14,379 nt of DNA from an uncultured Gemella sp. (GCA_938038035.1 CALHQV010000328.1:1-14379); one strand, 5' to 3'; positions 1 to 7,535 are shown, numbered from the stretch's first letter. The notes: generated by a model not told the origin, from the letters alone. Translations and numbers: made by a program.

Positions 1-85
1 CGAATTTAGATATCAATAAACCACTGCGTCTATGAGTTCTCATATGAACTTTGTTAAATTTTAGGACTTTTGGATCAGCCCCTTC
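1..85. repeat. Dispersed intergenic repeat, copy A (truncated by window edge)
   Basis: The reverse complement of this stretch aligns with positions 2317-2398 in the thrS-ppi gap. Positions 5-34 match 2365-2394 exactly (30 bases, inverted), and the similarity continues at lower identity out to about position 85. The outer tip on the minus strand reads GGGGCTGATCCAAAAGTC, which looks like a terminal repeat of an insertion sequence or MITE. No transposase is visible; the rest of the element, if any, lies before position 1. The similarity is seen directly; mobile origin is inferred. Confidence 0.75.
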
Positions 86-104
86 ATTTTAATTTACAAT
101 AATG

Positions 105-154
105 TTTTATAAAAAAATAGCTAGTAACTCATTAATACAAGTTACTAGCTATTT
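105..154 (-). terminator. Rho-independent terminator of the uracil permease gene
   Basis: A perfect 15-bp inverted repeat (115-129 with 140-154) has a 10-base loop. On the minus strand it is followed by a run of U residues (complement of the A-run at 111-117). It begins 9 bases after the permease stop codon, the usual place for an intrinsic terminator. The stem is AT-rich but long. Confidence 0.85.
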
Positions 155-163
155 AATTAATTT

Positions 164-1444
164 CTATTTTTTATCTTCTTTTGGTAAGAATGCATTTAAT
201 AACACACCACTGATAGCTGCAAGAGCCATTGCTGGAAGTTCGAAGTTAATGCTTTCGAATTTTAGCATTGCTCCACCAACACCTAAAACGATGATTACTG
301 ATGAAATTACTAAGTTTCTGTTGATACTTAAGTCTACTTTTTCATCTACTAACATTCTAAGTCCACTTGAAGCGATTATACCGAATAGTAAAATCGATAC
401 ACCACCCATAACTGGTGATGGAATCGTAGAGATCAGAGCTGAGAACTTACCTACAAAACTTAAGATAAGTGCGAATACCGCTGCCCCTCCTAATACGAAT
501 ACAGAGAAGATACGTGTAATAGCAAGAACCCCAATGTTTTCACCATATGTTGTACTTGGTGGTCCACCTAAAAGTGATGCAAACATCATCGCTGTTCCAT
601 CAGCTAAAATTGAACGGTGTAAACCAGGATCTTTTAAGAAATTTCTTCCTACTACTTCAGATAATACCATTTGGTGACCGATGTGTTCGTTAATAGTTAC
701 TATAGCAATAGGTACCATTGCTAATGCTGCAATATTCCACTCTGGCGTATATGTTACAAATGGAATAGTGAACTTCGGTAAGCTAAACCAAGGAGCATCG
801 ATAACCGGTTTGAAATCTACCAGTCCTGCAAATACGGCTACAATGTACCCAAATACAATTCCTAATAATACTGGAATTTGTTTTGCAAATCCTCTTAAAG
901 CTACACAACAGAAGATTGTTGCCGCTAATGTGATAAGAGCTACTAAGAAATATTTTAAGTCATAAACTTTAGCTCCATCTACTGTTTTATACATCGCCAT
1001 ATTGATTGCTGTAGGAGCAATTCCTAGTCCAATAACAATGATAATAGGTCCAACTACAACTGGTGGTAAAAGTTTCAATAGCCAATTTACACCAAATTTG
1101 TAAATTAACATTGCTACAACACCATAAACTAAGCTGGCTAAAAATGCACCAAGCATTGCTGTTTCAACACTGTGAGTAGTTGAAAGTACAATAATTGGAT
1201 TAATGAAGGCAAATGAAGATCCTAAATACGCAGGAATTTTACCTCTAGTTATTAATAAATACGTAAGTGTTCCAATACCTGATGTTGTTAAAGCAGTACT
1301 TGCTGGTAATCCTGTTAAAATTGGTACTAACACTGTCGCTCCAAACATTGCGAATAAGTGTTGTAAGCTTAACGTTACCCATAGAGCTAAGTTAGGCTTT
1401 TCATGAACATCTAGAATTGGTTTTACTCTTGTTTTTTCTGCCAT
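164..1444 (-). CDS. uraA: Uracil permease (NCS2 family, UraA/PyrP type)
   Basis: This is a 426-residue polytopic inner-membrane protein of the nucleobase-cation symporter-2 family, expected to import uracil for pyrimidine salvage by proton symport. The N-terminal segment (about residues 26-82) carries the family's QHLFAMFGATVLVP and GKIPAYLGSSFAF motifs. The two acidic residues that bind uracil in E. coli UraA have counterparts in NEHIGH (E253) and TYGENIG (E302). Hydrophobic segments run through the whole protein, consistent with the 14-helix fold, and the length is typical. The ATG at 1442-1444 is preceded by an AAAGGAGA-type ribosome binding site (about 1451-1458). The gene has its own promoter and terminator and so appears monocistronic. 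The leader is only about 30 bases, leaving no room for a PyrR attenuator. Uracil is favoured over xanthine because of the UraA-like motifs, but transport specificity is inferred. Confidence 0.93.
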   Translation of the reverse strand: MAEKTRVKPILDVHEKPNLALWVTLSLQHLFAMFGATVLVPILTGLPASTALTTSGIGTLTYLLITRGKIPAYLGSSFAFINPIIVLSTTHSVETAMLGAFLASLVYGVVAMLIYKFGVNWLLKLLPPVVVGPIIIVIGLGIAPTAINMAMYKTVDGAKVYDLKYFLVALITLAATIFCCVALRGFAKQIPVLLGIVFGYIVAVFAGLVDFKPVIDAPWFSLPKFTIPFVTYTPEWNIAALAMVPIAIVTINEHIGHQMVLSEVVGRNFLKDPGLHRSILADGTAMMFASLLGGPPSTTYGENIGVLAITRIFSVFVLGGAAVFALILSFVGKFSALISTIPSPVMGGVSILLFGIIASSGLRMLVDEKVDLSINRNLVISSVIIVLGVGGAMLKFESINFELPAMALAAISGVLLNAFLPKEDKK

Positions 1445-1479
1445 TCTTCTTCTCCTTTTTTTATATTCAAACTTTCATA

Positions 1480-1508
1480 ATTATATCACATGAATAGTCA
1501 ATTTGAAA
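1480..1508 (-). promoter_or_regulatory. Promoter of uraA (sigma-A type, extended -10)
   Basis: On the minus strand TTTCAA (1503-1508) is separated by 17 bases from a perfect TATAAT (1480-1485). The -10 box is preceded by TGA, an extended -10 element. Transcription would start near 1473, about 28 bases before the start codon. The -35 box is imperfect, but the spacing and -10 are ideal. Confidence 0.75.
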
Positions 1509-1664
1509 GTGTTTTTTTCTATTTTTTTTAATTTAATTTAAAGTAAATTTTAAATTAACTAATAATATTTCATTCTAAATAATTCTTTCCTTTTGCTTCT
1601 TAAATTACCCTAATCTTTCAAATCTAAATTCTAAAATTATATAATGATTATTTTCTACAATCCC

Positions 1665-1709
1665 ATATAAAAACGCAAGATTAAATCATTTAATCTTGCG
1701 TTTTTATAT
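1665..1709 (-). terminator. Strong intrinsic terminator of the cyclophilin gene
   Basis: A perfect 21-bp inverted repeat (1665-1685 with 1689-1709) encloses a 3-base loop and abuts the stop codon of the isomerase gene. The stem core is ACGCAAGATTAAA, and the descending arm ends in a run of five U residues on the minus strand. Because both arms are flanked by A/T runs it could also act on the plus strand, but no plus-strand gene points at it. Confidence 0.9.
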
Positions 1710-2294
1710 TTATTTAACTTCTATATCAAGAATCACAACTTCTTCAACTGGCTTGTCTTGGGCTCCAGTTTTTACAGCTGCAATTTTTTCTAGAGTTTTC
1801 GCTCCAGCGATTAAATGTCCAAATACTGTGTGACGGTGATCTAAGTGAGGAGTTCCCCCTAGTTTAGCATACCCTTCAACAGCTTCTTGTGGCCAACCAC
1901 CTTGTTCAAGTGCTTGTAAGGTTCTAGCATCTACGTGAGAATTTTGAACAATAAAGAATTGACTTCCATTTGTGTTTGGTCCAGCATTCGCCATACTTAA
2001 CGCACCGTAGAAGTGGAAGTAATCCATTGAGAATTCATCTTCGAAACTATGTCCCCAGATTGATTCTCCTCCCATACCTGTACCAGTTGGGTCTCCACCT
2101 TGAATCATAAAGTCTTTAATTACACGGTGGAAAATAATACCTTTATAGTAACCATTTTTTGCATGAGTTAAAAAGTTTTCTACTGCTTTTGGAATATCTT
2201 TTTCAAATAATTTGAAAGTCATATCTCCGTGAGTAGTTTTAATTTTTACTCTAACTTGACCTTTTTTTACATTTTTTGTTAATTGAGTTAACAT
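1710..2294 (-). CDS. ppi: Peptidyl-prolyl cis-trans isomerase, cyclophilin type
   Basis: This 194-residue cytoplasmic cyclophilin should catalyse cis-trans isomerisation of X-Pro bonds during protein folding. Signature elements are in order: FHRV at 55-58 (with the catalytic-type arginine), QGGDPTG at 65-71, SMANAGPNTNGSQFF at 100-114 and HTVFG at 155-159. There is no signal peptide, so it is not the secreted PrsA-like type. I chose the ATG at 2292-2294, 12 codons inside the longest open frame, because AAGGAGA (2301-2307) lies 6 bases upstream of it and the extra N-terminal codons show no family similarity. A strong terminator follows directly. No convincing promoter is visible in the repeat-filled gap upstream, so the gene may be partly read through from thrS or use a weak promoter in the repeat. 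Confidence 0.92.
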   Translation of the reverse strand: MLTQLTKNVKKGQVRVKIKTTHGDMTFKLFEKDIPKAVENFLTHAKNGYYKGIIFHRVIKDFMIQGGDPTGTGMGGESIWGHSFEDEFSMDYFHFYGALSMANAGPNTNGSQFFIVQNSHVDARTLQALEQGGWPQEAVEGYAKLGGTPHLDHRHTVFGHLIAGAKTLEKIAAVKTGAQDKPVEEVVILDIEVK

Positions 2295-2316
2295 TATATC
2301 TCTCCTTATTATGATT

Positions 2317-2490
2317 ATGAGCTTACCCAAAAATTCTAAAATTTTACAAAGTTCATACGAAAACCATAGACGCAGTGGTTTATTGATATCTAAAATCGCT
2401 TTATAAAAGTTTTTTAGATATCTAATAAACTGTGCGGGGGGGACTCGACAAAATCTTGTTTCTCTGAAATCACGATTTTTAAGTCACGCC
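2317..2490. repeat. Compound palindromic intergenic element, copy B (possible MITE or IS relic)
   Basis: This element fills almost the whole gap between ppi and thrS. Its left part (2317-2398) is an inverted copy of the sequence at 1-85, with 30 identical bases at 2365-2394. It contains an inverted repeat of 17-18 bases (2379-2395 with 2412-2429, one bulged base) centred on a TAGATATCTAA-like palindrome. A second hairpin follows at 2442-2485 (GACT/AGTC outside, AAAATC/GATTTT inside). The two outer tips resemble each other when inverted (GAGCTTACCCAAAAATTC against GGGCGTGACTTAAAAATC), as terminal repeats would. A run of seven G residues sits at 2436-2442. No coding capacity is visible. The structure is seen directly; mobile origin is inferred. 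Confidence 0.7.
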
Positions 2491-2498
2491 CTATTTTA

Positions 2499-4442
2499 CT
2501 ATGCGTTTTTCTCGATTAATCTTTCGTTGATTTCTCTTAAGATATTTTCTTTGAATTCAGCAAAACTTTCTTCTTTTTGATCGTGTGAACCAAATGTTCT
2601 AACGTTAACATTTCTGTTTTCTACTTCTTTATCTCCAATTACTAAAGTATATGGAATTTTTTTGCTTGCTGCTTCACGGATTTTATATCCTAGTTTTTCA
2701 TCTCTATCATCGATAGCTACTTTAACACCAGCTTTTTTAAGTTCTTGCATGATTTCTTTAGAATAATCATAGTGGTAGTCATTATTTACTGGGATAATAC
2801 GTACTTGGTTTGGTGATAACCATGTTGGTAAATCTCCTTTGTACTCTTCTAATAAGAAGGCAACCATTCTTTCCATTGTTGACACGATACCACGGTGGAT
2901 AACTACTGGACGGTGAGCTTTTCCATCTTCACCAATATATTCTAATTCGAATCTTTCTGGTAATAAGAAGTCTAATTGAATTGTAGATAATGTTTCTTGT
3001 TTTCCGATTGCTGTTTCTACTTGAACGTCAAGTTTTGGTCCGTAGAATGCAGCTTCTCCTTCAGCTTCAACATAGTCTAAACCAAGTTCATCAGCAGTTT
3101 CTTTTAACATTTGTTGAGCGTTATTCCACATCGCATCATCATCGAAGTATTTTTCAGTATTTTCTGGATCTCTGTATGATAGACGGTAGCTGAAGTTTTT
3201 AATACCTAAATCTTTATATGCTTCTTCAATAAGTCCTACAGTAAGTTTGAATTCATCTTTAAGTTGATCTGGACGTACGAAAATGTGAGCATCGTTTAGA
3301 GTCATACCACGAACACGTTGTAATCCACTTACTGCTCCACTTGCTTCATAACGGTGCATCATTCCAAGCTCTGCGATACGGATTGGAAGTTCACGGTATG
3401 AGTGACGTTCATTTTTATAAACCATCATGTGGTGAGGACAGTTCATAGGACGAAGTACCATTGTTTCGTGATCCATCTCCATTGGTGGGAACATGTCTTC
3501 TTGGTAGTGCTCCCAGTGTCCACTTGTAATATATAGATCTTTAGATCCCATAATTGGAGTATAAACGTGGTCATACCCTAACTCTACTTCCTTATCAACG
3601 ATATATCTTTCGATAGTACGACGGATAGTAGCACCATTTGGTAACCATAATGGTAATCCAGCACCAACTTTTTGACTTGTAGTGAAGATTCCTAATTCTT
3701 TACCTAGTTTTCTGTGATCACGTTCACGTGCTTCTTGTAGACGTACTAAGTGTTGTTCTAAATGTTCTTTAGTGAAATAAGCTGTTCCGTAGATACGTTG
3801 TAACATTTTATTATCACTATTACCTCTCCAGTATGCACCAGCTACAGATAATAATTTAAATTCTTTAATTTTTGAAGTTGCACTTAGGTGTCCACCACGA
3901 CAAAGGTCCGTAAAGTCTCCTTGTGTGTACACTGTAATAACTTCATCAGCTGGAAGATCATTAATTAATTCTACTTTATATGGATCTTCTTTAAAGATTT
4001 CTAAAGCTTCTTCTTTACTTACTTCGCGACCTTCAATTGCATAGTTTTCGCTAATAATTTTCTTAACTTCTTTTTCGATTGCTTTAAAGTCTTCTTCTGA
4101 TACTTTGTATTCAGCATCAAAGTCATAGTAGAATCCACCATCAATAGCTGGCCCAACACCGAAGTGTACATCTTTACCATATAATCTTCTTAATGCTTGC
4201 GCTAATACGTGTGCACAAGTGTGACGTAATACATATAAACTATCTTTATCTTCATCATCTGCAACGATAAGTTTTAAGTGACCATCTTTTGTTATTGGTT
4301 TGTTAACTTCGATATAATCCTCATCTAATTTTGCAGAAATCACTTTTTTCTTAAGACTTACACTAATACTTTCAGCGATTTCTAATGGTGTTTTATTATC
4401 ATATTCTCTTACATTTCCATCTGGAAAAACTAATTTAGCCAT
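2499..4442 (-). CDS. thrS: Threonine--tRNA ligase
   Basis: This 647-residue cytoplasmic class II aminoacyl-tRNA synthetase charges tRNA-Thr. Domains in order: an N-terminal TGS domain (about 1-62); an editing domain with HTCAH (74-78) and CRGGH (181-185), which clears mischarged Ser-tRNA-Thr; a class II catalytic core (about 240-540); and a C-terminal anticodon-binding domain (about 545-645). The three zinc ligands that recognise threonine are present: C335 in RPMNCPHH, H386 in LNDAH and H516 in VVIHRG. The class II motif 2 region reads HRYEASG...QRVRGM (363-380). Length is standard. The ATG at 4440-4442 follows GAAGGAG (4451-4457). Expression is controlled by the T-box leader immediately upstream. 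The only structure after the stop codon is the repeat hairpin at 2442-2485, which lacks a U-run, so termination may be leaky. Confidence 0.97.
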   Translation of the reverse strand: MAKLVFPDGNVREYDNKTPLEIAESISVSLKKKVISAKLDEDYIEVNKPITKDGHLKLIVADDEDKDSLYVLRHTCAHVLAQALRRLYGKDVHFGVGPAIDGGFYYDFDAEYKVSEEDFKAIEKEVKKIISENYAIEGREVSKEEALEIFKEDPYKVELINDLPADEVITVYTQGDFTDLCRGGHLSATSKIKEFKLLSVAGAYWRGNSDNKMLQRIYGTAYFTKEHLEQHLVRLQEARERDHRKLGKELGIFTTSQKVGAGLPLWLPNGATIRRTIERYIVDKEVELGYDHVYTPIMGSKDLYITSGHWEHYQEDMFPPMEMDHETMVLRPMNCPHHMMVYKNERHSYRELPIRIAELGMMHRYEASGAVSGLQRVRGMTLNDAHIFVRPDQLKDEFKLTVGLIEEAYKDLGIKNFSYRLSYRDPENTEKYFDDDAMWNNAQQMLKETADELGLDYVEAEGEAAFYGPKLDVQVETAIGKQETLSTIQLDFLLPERFELEYIGEDGKAHRPVVIHRGIVSTMERMVAFLLEEYKGDLPTWLSPNQVRIIPVNNDYHYDYSKEIMQELKKAGVKVAIDDRDEKLGYKIREAASKKIPYTLVIGDKEVENRNVNVRTFGSHDQKEESFAEFKENILREINERLIEKNA

Positions 4443-4492
4443 ATTAAGGTCTCCTTCTTTTTTATATACTTAGTCTAACTTACTCAAAAATT

Positions 4493-4719
4493 AAAAAATC
4501 CCTTCTCTAGCCGAAACTAAAGAAGGGACGAATCTTTTCGTGGTACCACCCAAATTCGAAGTAAATTTACTTCCTCTTTGTGAATAAAGCTCACTAACTA
4601 TGTTAATACTATTAGCTAGGTAGTAACATATATTGCTTATAGGTATTTTCAGCACCATACCCTCTCTCAAATAAGTTAAATATATATCTTGTCCTAAGTA
4701 TACGTTGATTTATTTCATT
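4493..4719 (-). promoter_or_regulatory. T-box riboswitch leader (threonine) controlling thrS
   Basis: The roughly 227-base leader has the hallmarks of a T-box that reads uncharged tRNA. The T-box sequence GGGTGGTACCACG lies at 4539-4551 (minus strand). It is followed by a terminator hairpin (arms 4499-4506 and 4521-4528, CCCTTCT/AGAAGGG core) and a U-run (4493-4498). A GTCCCT segment just after the T-box can pair with it to form the antiterminator. Stem I carries GAGAGAGGG...GGTGCTG...ACC in the upper part. Its base can be closed by TAGG (about 4694-4697) pairing with CCTA around 4617-4620. The 3' side of the proposed specifier loop contains ACTACC (4619-4624), so either register gives a threonine codon (ACU or ACC). 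This matches the downstream synthetase. Elements were identified by eye, not by covariance model. Confidence 0.93.
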
Positions 4720-4725
4720 AATGTA

Positions 4726-4754
4726 ATTCTAGCACAAAGATAGATGAATTTCAA
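4726..4754 (-). promoter_or_regulatory. Promoter of the thrS T-box transcript
   Basis: On the minus strand TTGAAA (4749-4754) is followed after exactly 17 bases by TAGAAT (4726-4731), with TGC just before the -10 (extended -10). The start of transcription would be near 4719, just ahead of the T-box leader. The -35 box lies inside the hairpin at 4736-4774 that closes the upstream operon. Confidence 0.8.
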
Positions 4755-4774
4755 GGGGAAACTCATCTATCTTT
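4736..4774 (-). terminator. Hairpin closing the LRR operon, overlapping the thrS promoter
   Basis: A continuous 17-bp inverted repeat (4736-4752 with 4758-4774, one G-U wobble) has a 5-base loop and begins 6 bases after the LRR gene stop codon. On the minus strand the descending arm ends UCUUU and is then followed by GUGC, so the U-run is short and termination could be partial. On the plus strand it is followed by a T-rich stretch. It contains the -35 box of the thrS promoter. Confidence 0.6.
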
Positions 4775-4780
4775 TACATT

Positions 4781-5980
4781 TTATTTATTTTTTCTCCAGT
4801 AGCTTCTAATACCACTAAAAGTAAAAATTAGCATTAATACCATAAAAATATAATTTTTAATGCTAAAATATTTCGCAGCTTCTGTTTTTACTATCTCTAT
4901 CTTTTTATCTATGTTATTAGACTTTTTGATTTCTAAATTACTTTTCTCGAATGAAGTTATATCATCATCACTGATTTTAGTATCTTTCAAAGCGATATAA
5001 TATAGATACTTAGCATCCTTTAATGCTGTAATATCAGTTACTGATGTATTAGATATATCTATACTAGAAATATTCGGTACATCTTTCAATGCATCTATAT
5101 TCTTTAAACCTAAATTATCATTTAACATTAATCGATATAGATATTTTTTATCTTTTAACGCATCTACATTCTCGATATTGTTTTTATACAATAGTAGTTC
5201 TTCTAAACTTGCTAAATCTTTAAGCGCAGTAATATCGCTAATATTATTTCTATCTAAATATAAAGTTCTCAAAGATTTCAATTCAGCCAATGGTGTTAAG
5301 TCTTTAATAGCATTCTCTTCAGCAACTAGACTCTCAAGTTTTCCTGCATTTTTTAAAAATGATATATTATCTAAACCTATACCTGAAATATTTAGACTTC
5401 TTAGATTTTCTAGTTTTAAATTATTTGGAATATAATCTTTTAAGACACTGTTCATAGAAATATCTAATGATTCTACTTTTAGATCATTTAAAAAATCTAA
5501 ATTATTCATTAAATTTTTTCTAAGCACTAATTGTCTTAACTTTGTTAATTTAGCCAAACTCTTTGGATCTTTTATTTTATTGTTAGTAAGGTTTAAATCT
5601 TCCAATTCAACTAGTTTTTCTAATGGTGTAATATCTTCGATAAAATTATTAGATAAATTTAGATTTTTTAAGTTAACAGCGTATTCTAAACCTTTTAGAG
5701 AAAAAATGTTTTTCCAAGGTAATGACAGACTTGTAAATTGTTCCATCATACCTACAGTTATTTCCTCACCTTTAAAGTCTTTATTAATATGAAACTTATA
5801 GTATTCTATTAAAGCCTCTTTAAGATTAAGATCATCGAAATCTATTTTTTGACTATTTTCAATTTCTGTAAATTTCTTTTCTCCAAAGGGTACATAAACA
5901 TCGTTAGCCTTTACCTCCGGAACAGATACTGTTAATCCCAATAACGTTATGATAAAAGCTTTATATATTACCTTTTTCAT
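4781..5980 (-). CDS. Secreted, membrane-anchored leucine-rich-repeat protein (internalin-like)
   Basis: This 399-residue protein has an N-terminal signal peptide (charged start, hydrophobic core about 8-20, likely cleavage after VKA at 25). An acidic cap region (about 35-95) follows, then about eleven consecutive leucine-rich repeats of about 22 residues (about 103-347). Many repeats share an L-x-x-L-x-L-x-x-N-x-I-x-D-I-x-x-L pattern like the internalin type. A short linker leads to one hydrophobic segment (about 376-391) with the basic tail RSYWRKNK. There is no LPXTG motif, so it is probably held by the C-terminal membrane segment with the repeats outside the cell. Such repeats normally bind proteins or glycans; the ligand here is unknown. 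The ATG at 5978-5980 lies inside the end of the GT-C gene (20-base overlap) and is preceded by AGAGGAA, which suggests translational coupling. It is the last gene of the operon. Confidence 0.88.
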   Translation of the reverse strand: MKKVIYKAFIITLLGLTVSVPEVKANDVYVPFGEKKFTEIENSQKIDFDDLNLKEALIEYYKFHINKDFKGEEITVGMMEQFTSLSLPWKNIFSLKGLEYAVNLKNLNLSNNFIEDITPLEKLVELEDLNLTNNKIKDPKSLAKLTKLRQLVLRKNLMNNLDFLNDLKVESLDISMNSVLKDYIPNNLKLENLRSLNISGIGLDNISFLKNAGKLESLVAEENAIKDLTPLAELKSLRTLYLDRNNISDITALKDLASLEELLLYKNNIENVDALKDKKYLYRLMLNDNLGLKNIDALKDVPNISSIDISNTSVTDITALKDAKYLYYIALKDTKISDDDITSFEKSNLEIKKSNNIDKKIEIVKTEAAKYFSIKNYIFMVLMLIFTFSGIRSYWRKNK

Positions 5981-7529
5981 TTTTTTCCTCTTTATTTTTT
6001 CTATATTCAGTTATTTTATTTCTTACAATTATTAATCCGTATGCAGCAAGTGGAATTAAAAATACAAAATACGGAAATACATATCTACTTTTCGCTTCCC
6101 ATATCATATGGAATAACGTTCCACCAATAAAAGCAACTGGAATTATAGTTAATATTTCTTTTTTCTTCTTATACATATTTACTGCAAATACTACAGAAAA
6201 TACATACACAAATACTTGAAATACCTTCATAATAAAAGTAAGTACGTGATGCGTTTCGTCAAAGTAAATTTGTTTTACAAAAAAGTCCTTCACTTTTTCT
6301 AACTTAGTTTCACTATCAAAATTCCTTTGAGGTGCAGTTACCAATAAACTCTGGAATGTTGGTTCTATAAACTGATTTTCATATTTTCTTTGATAAAAAT
6401 CTACAGCATATCTAGGATTCTTCTTAAATACTTCTACTCTTTGTTTTATAGAATCTTTAGAAATTTCCGTTATGCGTTTTGTATCATAATCTTCTTCTGG
6501 CATAATATCATAGTTAAATCTATTCCACCAACCAGCTTCACGATCTCCTTCTTGCATCCCCATCGCTATCCATGTGATTTTCGGAACACCATCAGCTATT
6601 GATTTTTGACTTTTTACTTCATAATAATTATAGATTAAACTCTTAGATGCAGTCATTAAAAATAAACAGCTGACTATAAACGCAACGACTTTTTTATCCC
6701 TTACTCTAATAAGATAAATAACTGCCGCTGAGAATATAGCTAACATATGTATTAAGTTATTACCTATAAATAGTATCGCAACATTAATACTAATAGCACT
6801 TATTACCAACATATACCATTTTTTATGTTTAGTATACTTTATAAAGTAATAGTAAGCCAGTAATGTTAAAAACATACCGGGTAATAATCCGTATACAAAT
6901 GCAACATAGAATATTAACGGAAAACATAGACCACTAAGAATTACAACTAGATAATTTGTATGTTCATCATCAAACATTATATTAGCTATTTTATATAACA
7001 TAAAGATAATATAACTGATTGAAAAACTTTGCATTATATATAAAATAAATGTTGCTCTACCAAATAATGACAGTATAATTTGGAATAAAAACACTGTTGT
7101 AATTTGATGTGAATATATGTATAAATAGTTATTTCCTTTATCAAGACCACTGTAGTTTTCTCTTATGAAATTATTAGCTTGATCTATTACGTTAAATGGA
7201 TCAAACTGAACATAGTCTCTTCTCAATATTGCAAACAAGATACTAACAATAAACGCATAGATCATAACCATCAATACCAATCTTTGGACACTTATTATTT
7301 TCTTTAAATATCTTGCTAATATTAAGATAACTATACTAAATATTATAAGGAACATAATATTTAGTATAGCACTATCATTTTCATAATATAAAGTTTCTTG
7401 ATAATCTTTCGGAAATATCGCTGTTTTTGTTAATACTAATAAAGAGTTTATCCCCATAAGCACTACGAAAATTACAGCTATAACTTTTACTAAAAAGTTA
7501 GAAAATTTATTTAATATTTCCTTGTTCAT
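5961..7529 (-). CDS. Polytopic membrane protein, probable GT-C type glycosyltransferase
   Basis: This is a 522-residue integral membrane protein with roughly ten to twelve hydrophobic segments and a large soluble loop (about 310-430), presumably outside the cell. The first long loop contains acidic residues in DYVQFDPFNVIDQA (about 105-118), where GT-C enzymes usually keep catalytic or substrate-binding acids. The C-terminal part has IWEAKSRYVFPY, typical of GT-C/GT39-like proteins of Gram-positives. These enzymes use polyprenyl-phosphate sugars made by a partner GT2 enzyme, and a GT2 gene lies directly upstream. I infer transfer of a sugar onto a surface polymer or protein; donor and acceptor are unknown. 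I chose the ATG at 7527-7529, 6 bases after the GT2 stop codon. A TTG two codons earlier is also possible but sits only about 4 bases from GAGGA. Family assignment is moderate. Confidence 0.75.
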   Translation of the reverse strand: MNKEILNKFSNFLVKVIAVIFVVLMGINSLLVLTKTAIFPKDYQETLYYENDSAILNIMFLIIFSIVILILARYLKKIISVQRLVLMVMIYAFIVSILFAILRRDYVQFDPFNVIDQANNFIRENYSGLDKGNNYLYIYSHQITTVFLFQIILSLFGRATFILYIMQSFSISYIIFMLYKIANIMFDDEHTNYLVVILSGLCFPLIFYVAFVYGLLPGMFLTLLAYYYFIKYTKHKKWYMLVISAISINVAILFIGNNLIHMLAIFSAAVIYLIRVRDKKVVAFIVSCLFLMTASKSLIYNYYEVKSQKSIADGVPKITWIAMGMQEGDREAGWWNRFNYDIMPEEDYDTKRITEISKDSIKQRVEVFKKNPRYAVDFYQRKYENQFIEPTFQSLLVTAPQRNFDSETKLEKVKDFFVKQIYFDETHHVLTFIMKVFQVFVYVFSVVFAVNMYKKKKEILTIIPVAFIGGTLFHMIWEAKSRYVFPYFVFLIPLAAYGLIIVRNKITEYRKNKEEKNEKGNI

Positions 7530-7535
7530 TGTCAA

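Noticed and set aside
102..1406. Plus-strand open frames of 191, 94 and 67 codons
   Set aside because: They lie antisense to uraA, have no ribosome binding sites or family features, and are shadows of the permease reading frame.
1511..1664. Possible small gene or RNA in the uraA-ppi gap
   Set aside because: The stretch is AT-rich, with no open frame carrying a ribosome binding site and no hairpin beyond the ppi terminator.
2295..2330. Longer N-terminus for the cyclophilin (12 extra codons)
   Set aside because: The AAGGAGA site at 2301-2307 falls inside this extension and is correctly spaced for the internal ATG.
2295..2420. Promoter for the cyclophilin gene inside the repeat
   Set aside because: Several TATAAA- or TAGAAT-like hexamers occur, but none has an acceptable -35 at 16-18 bases.
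3888..3902. CRGGH in the ThrS editing domain instead of CxGPH
   Set aside because: The Cys and His are kept, and I believe this variation occurs in other Bacillota ThrS proteins, so I do not treat it as a defect.
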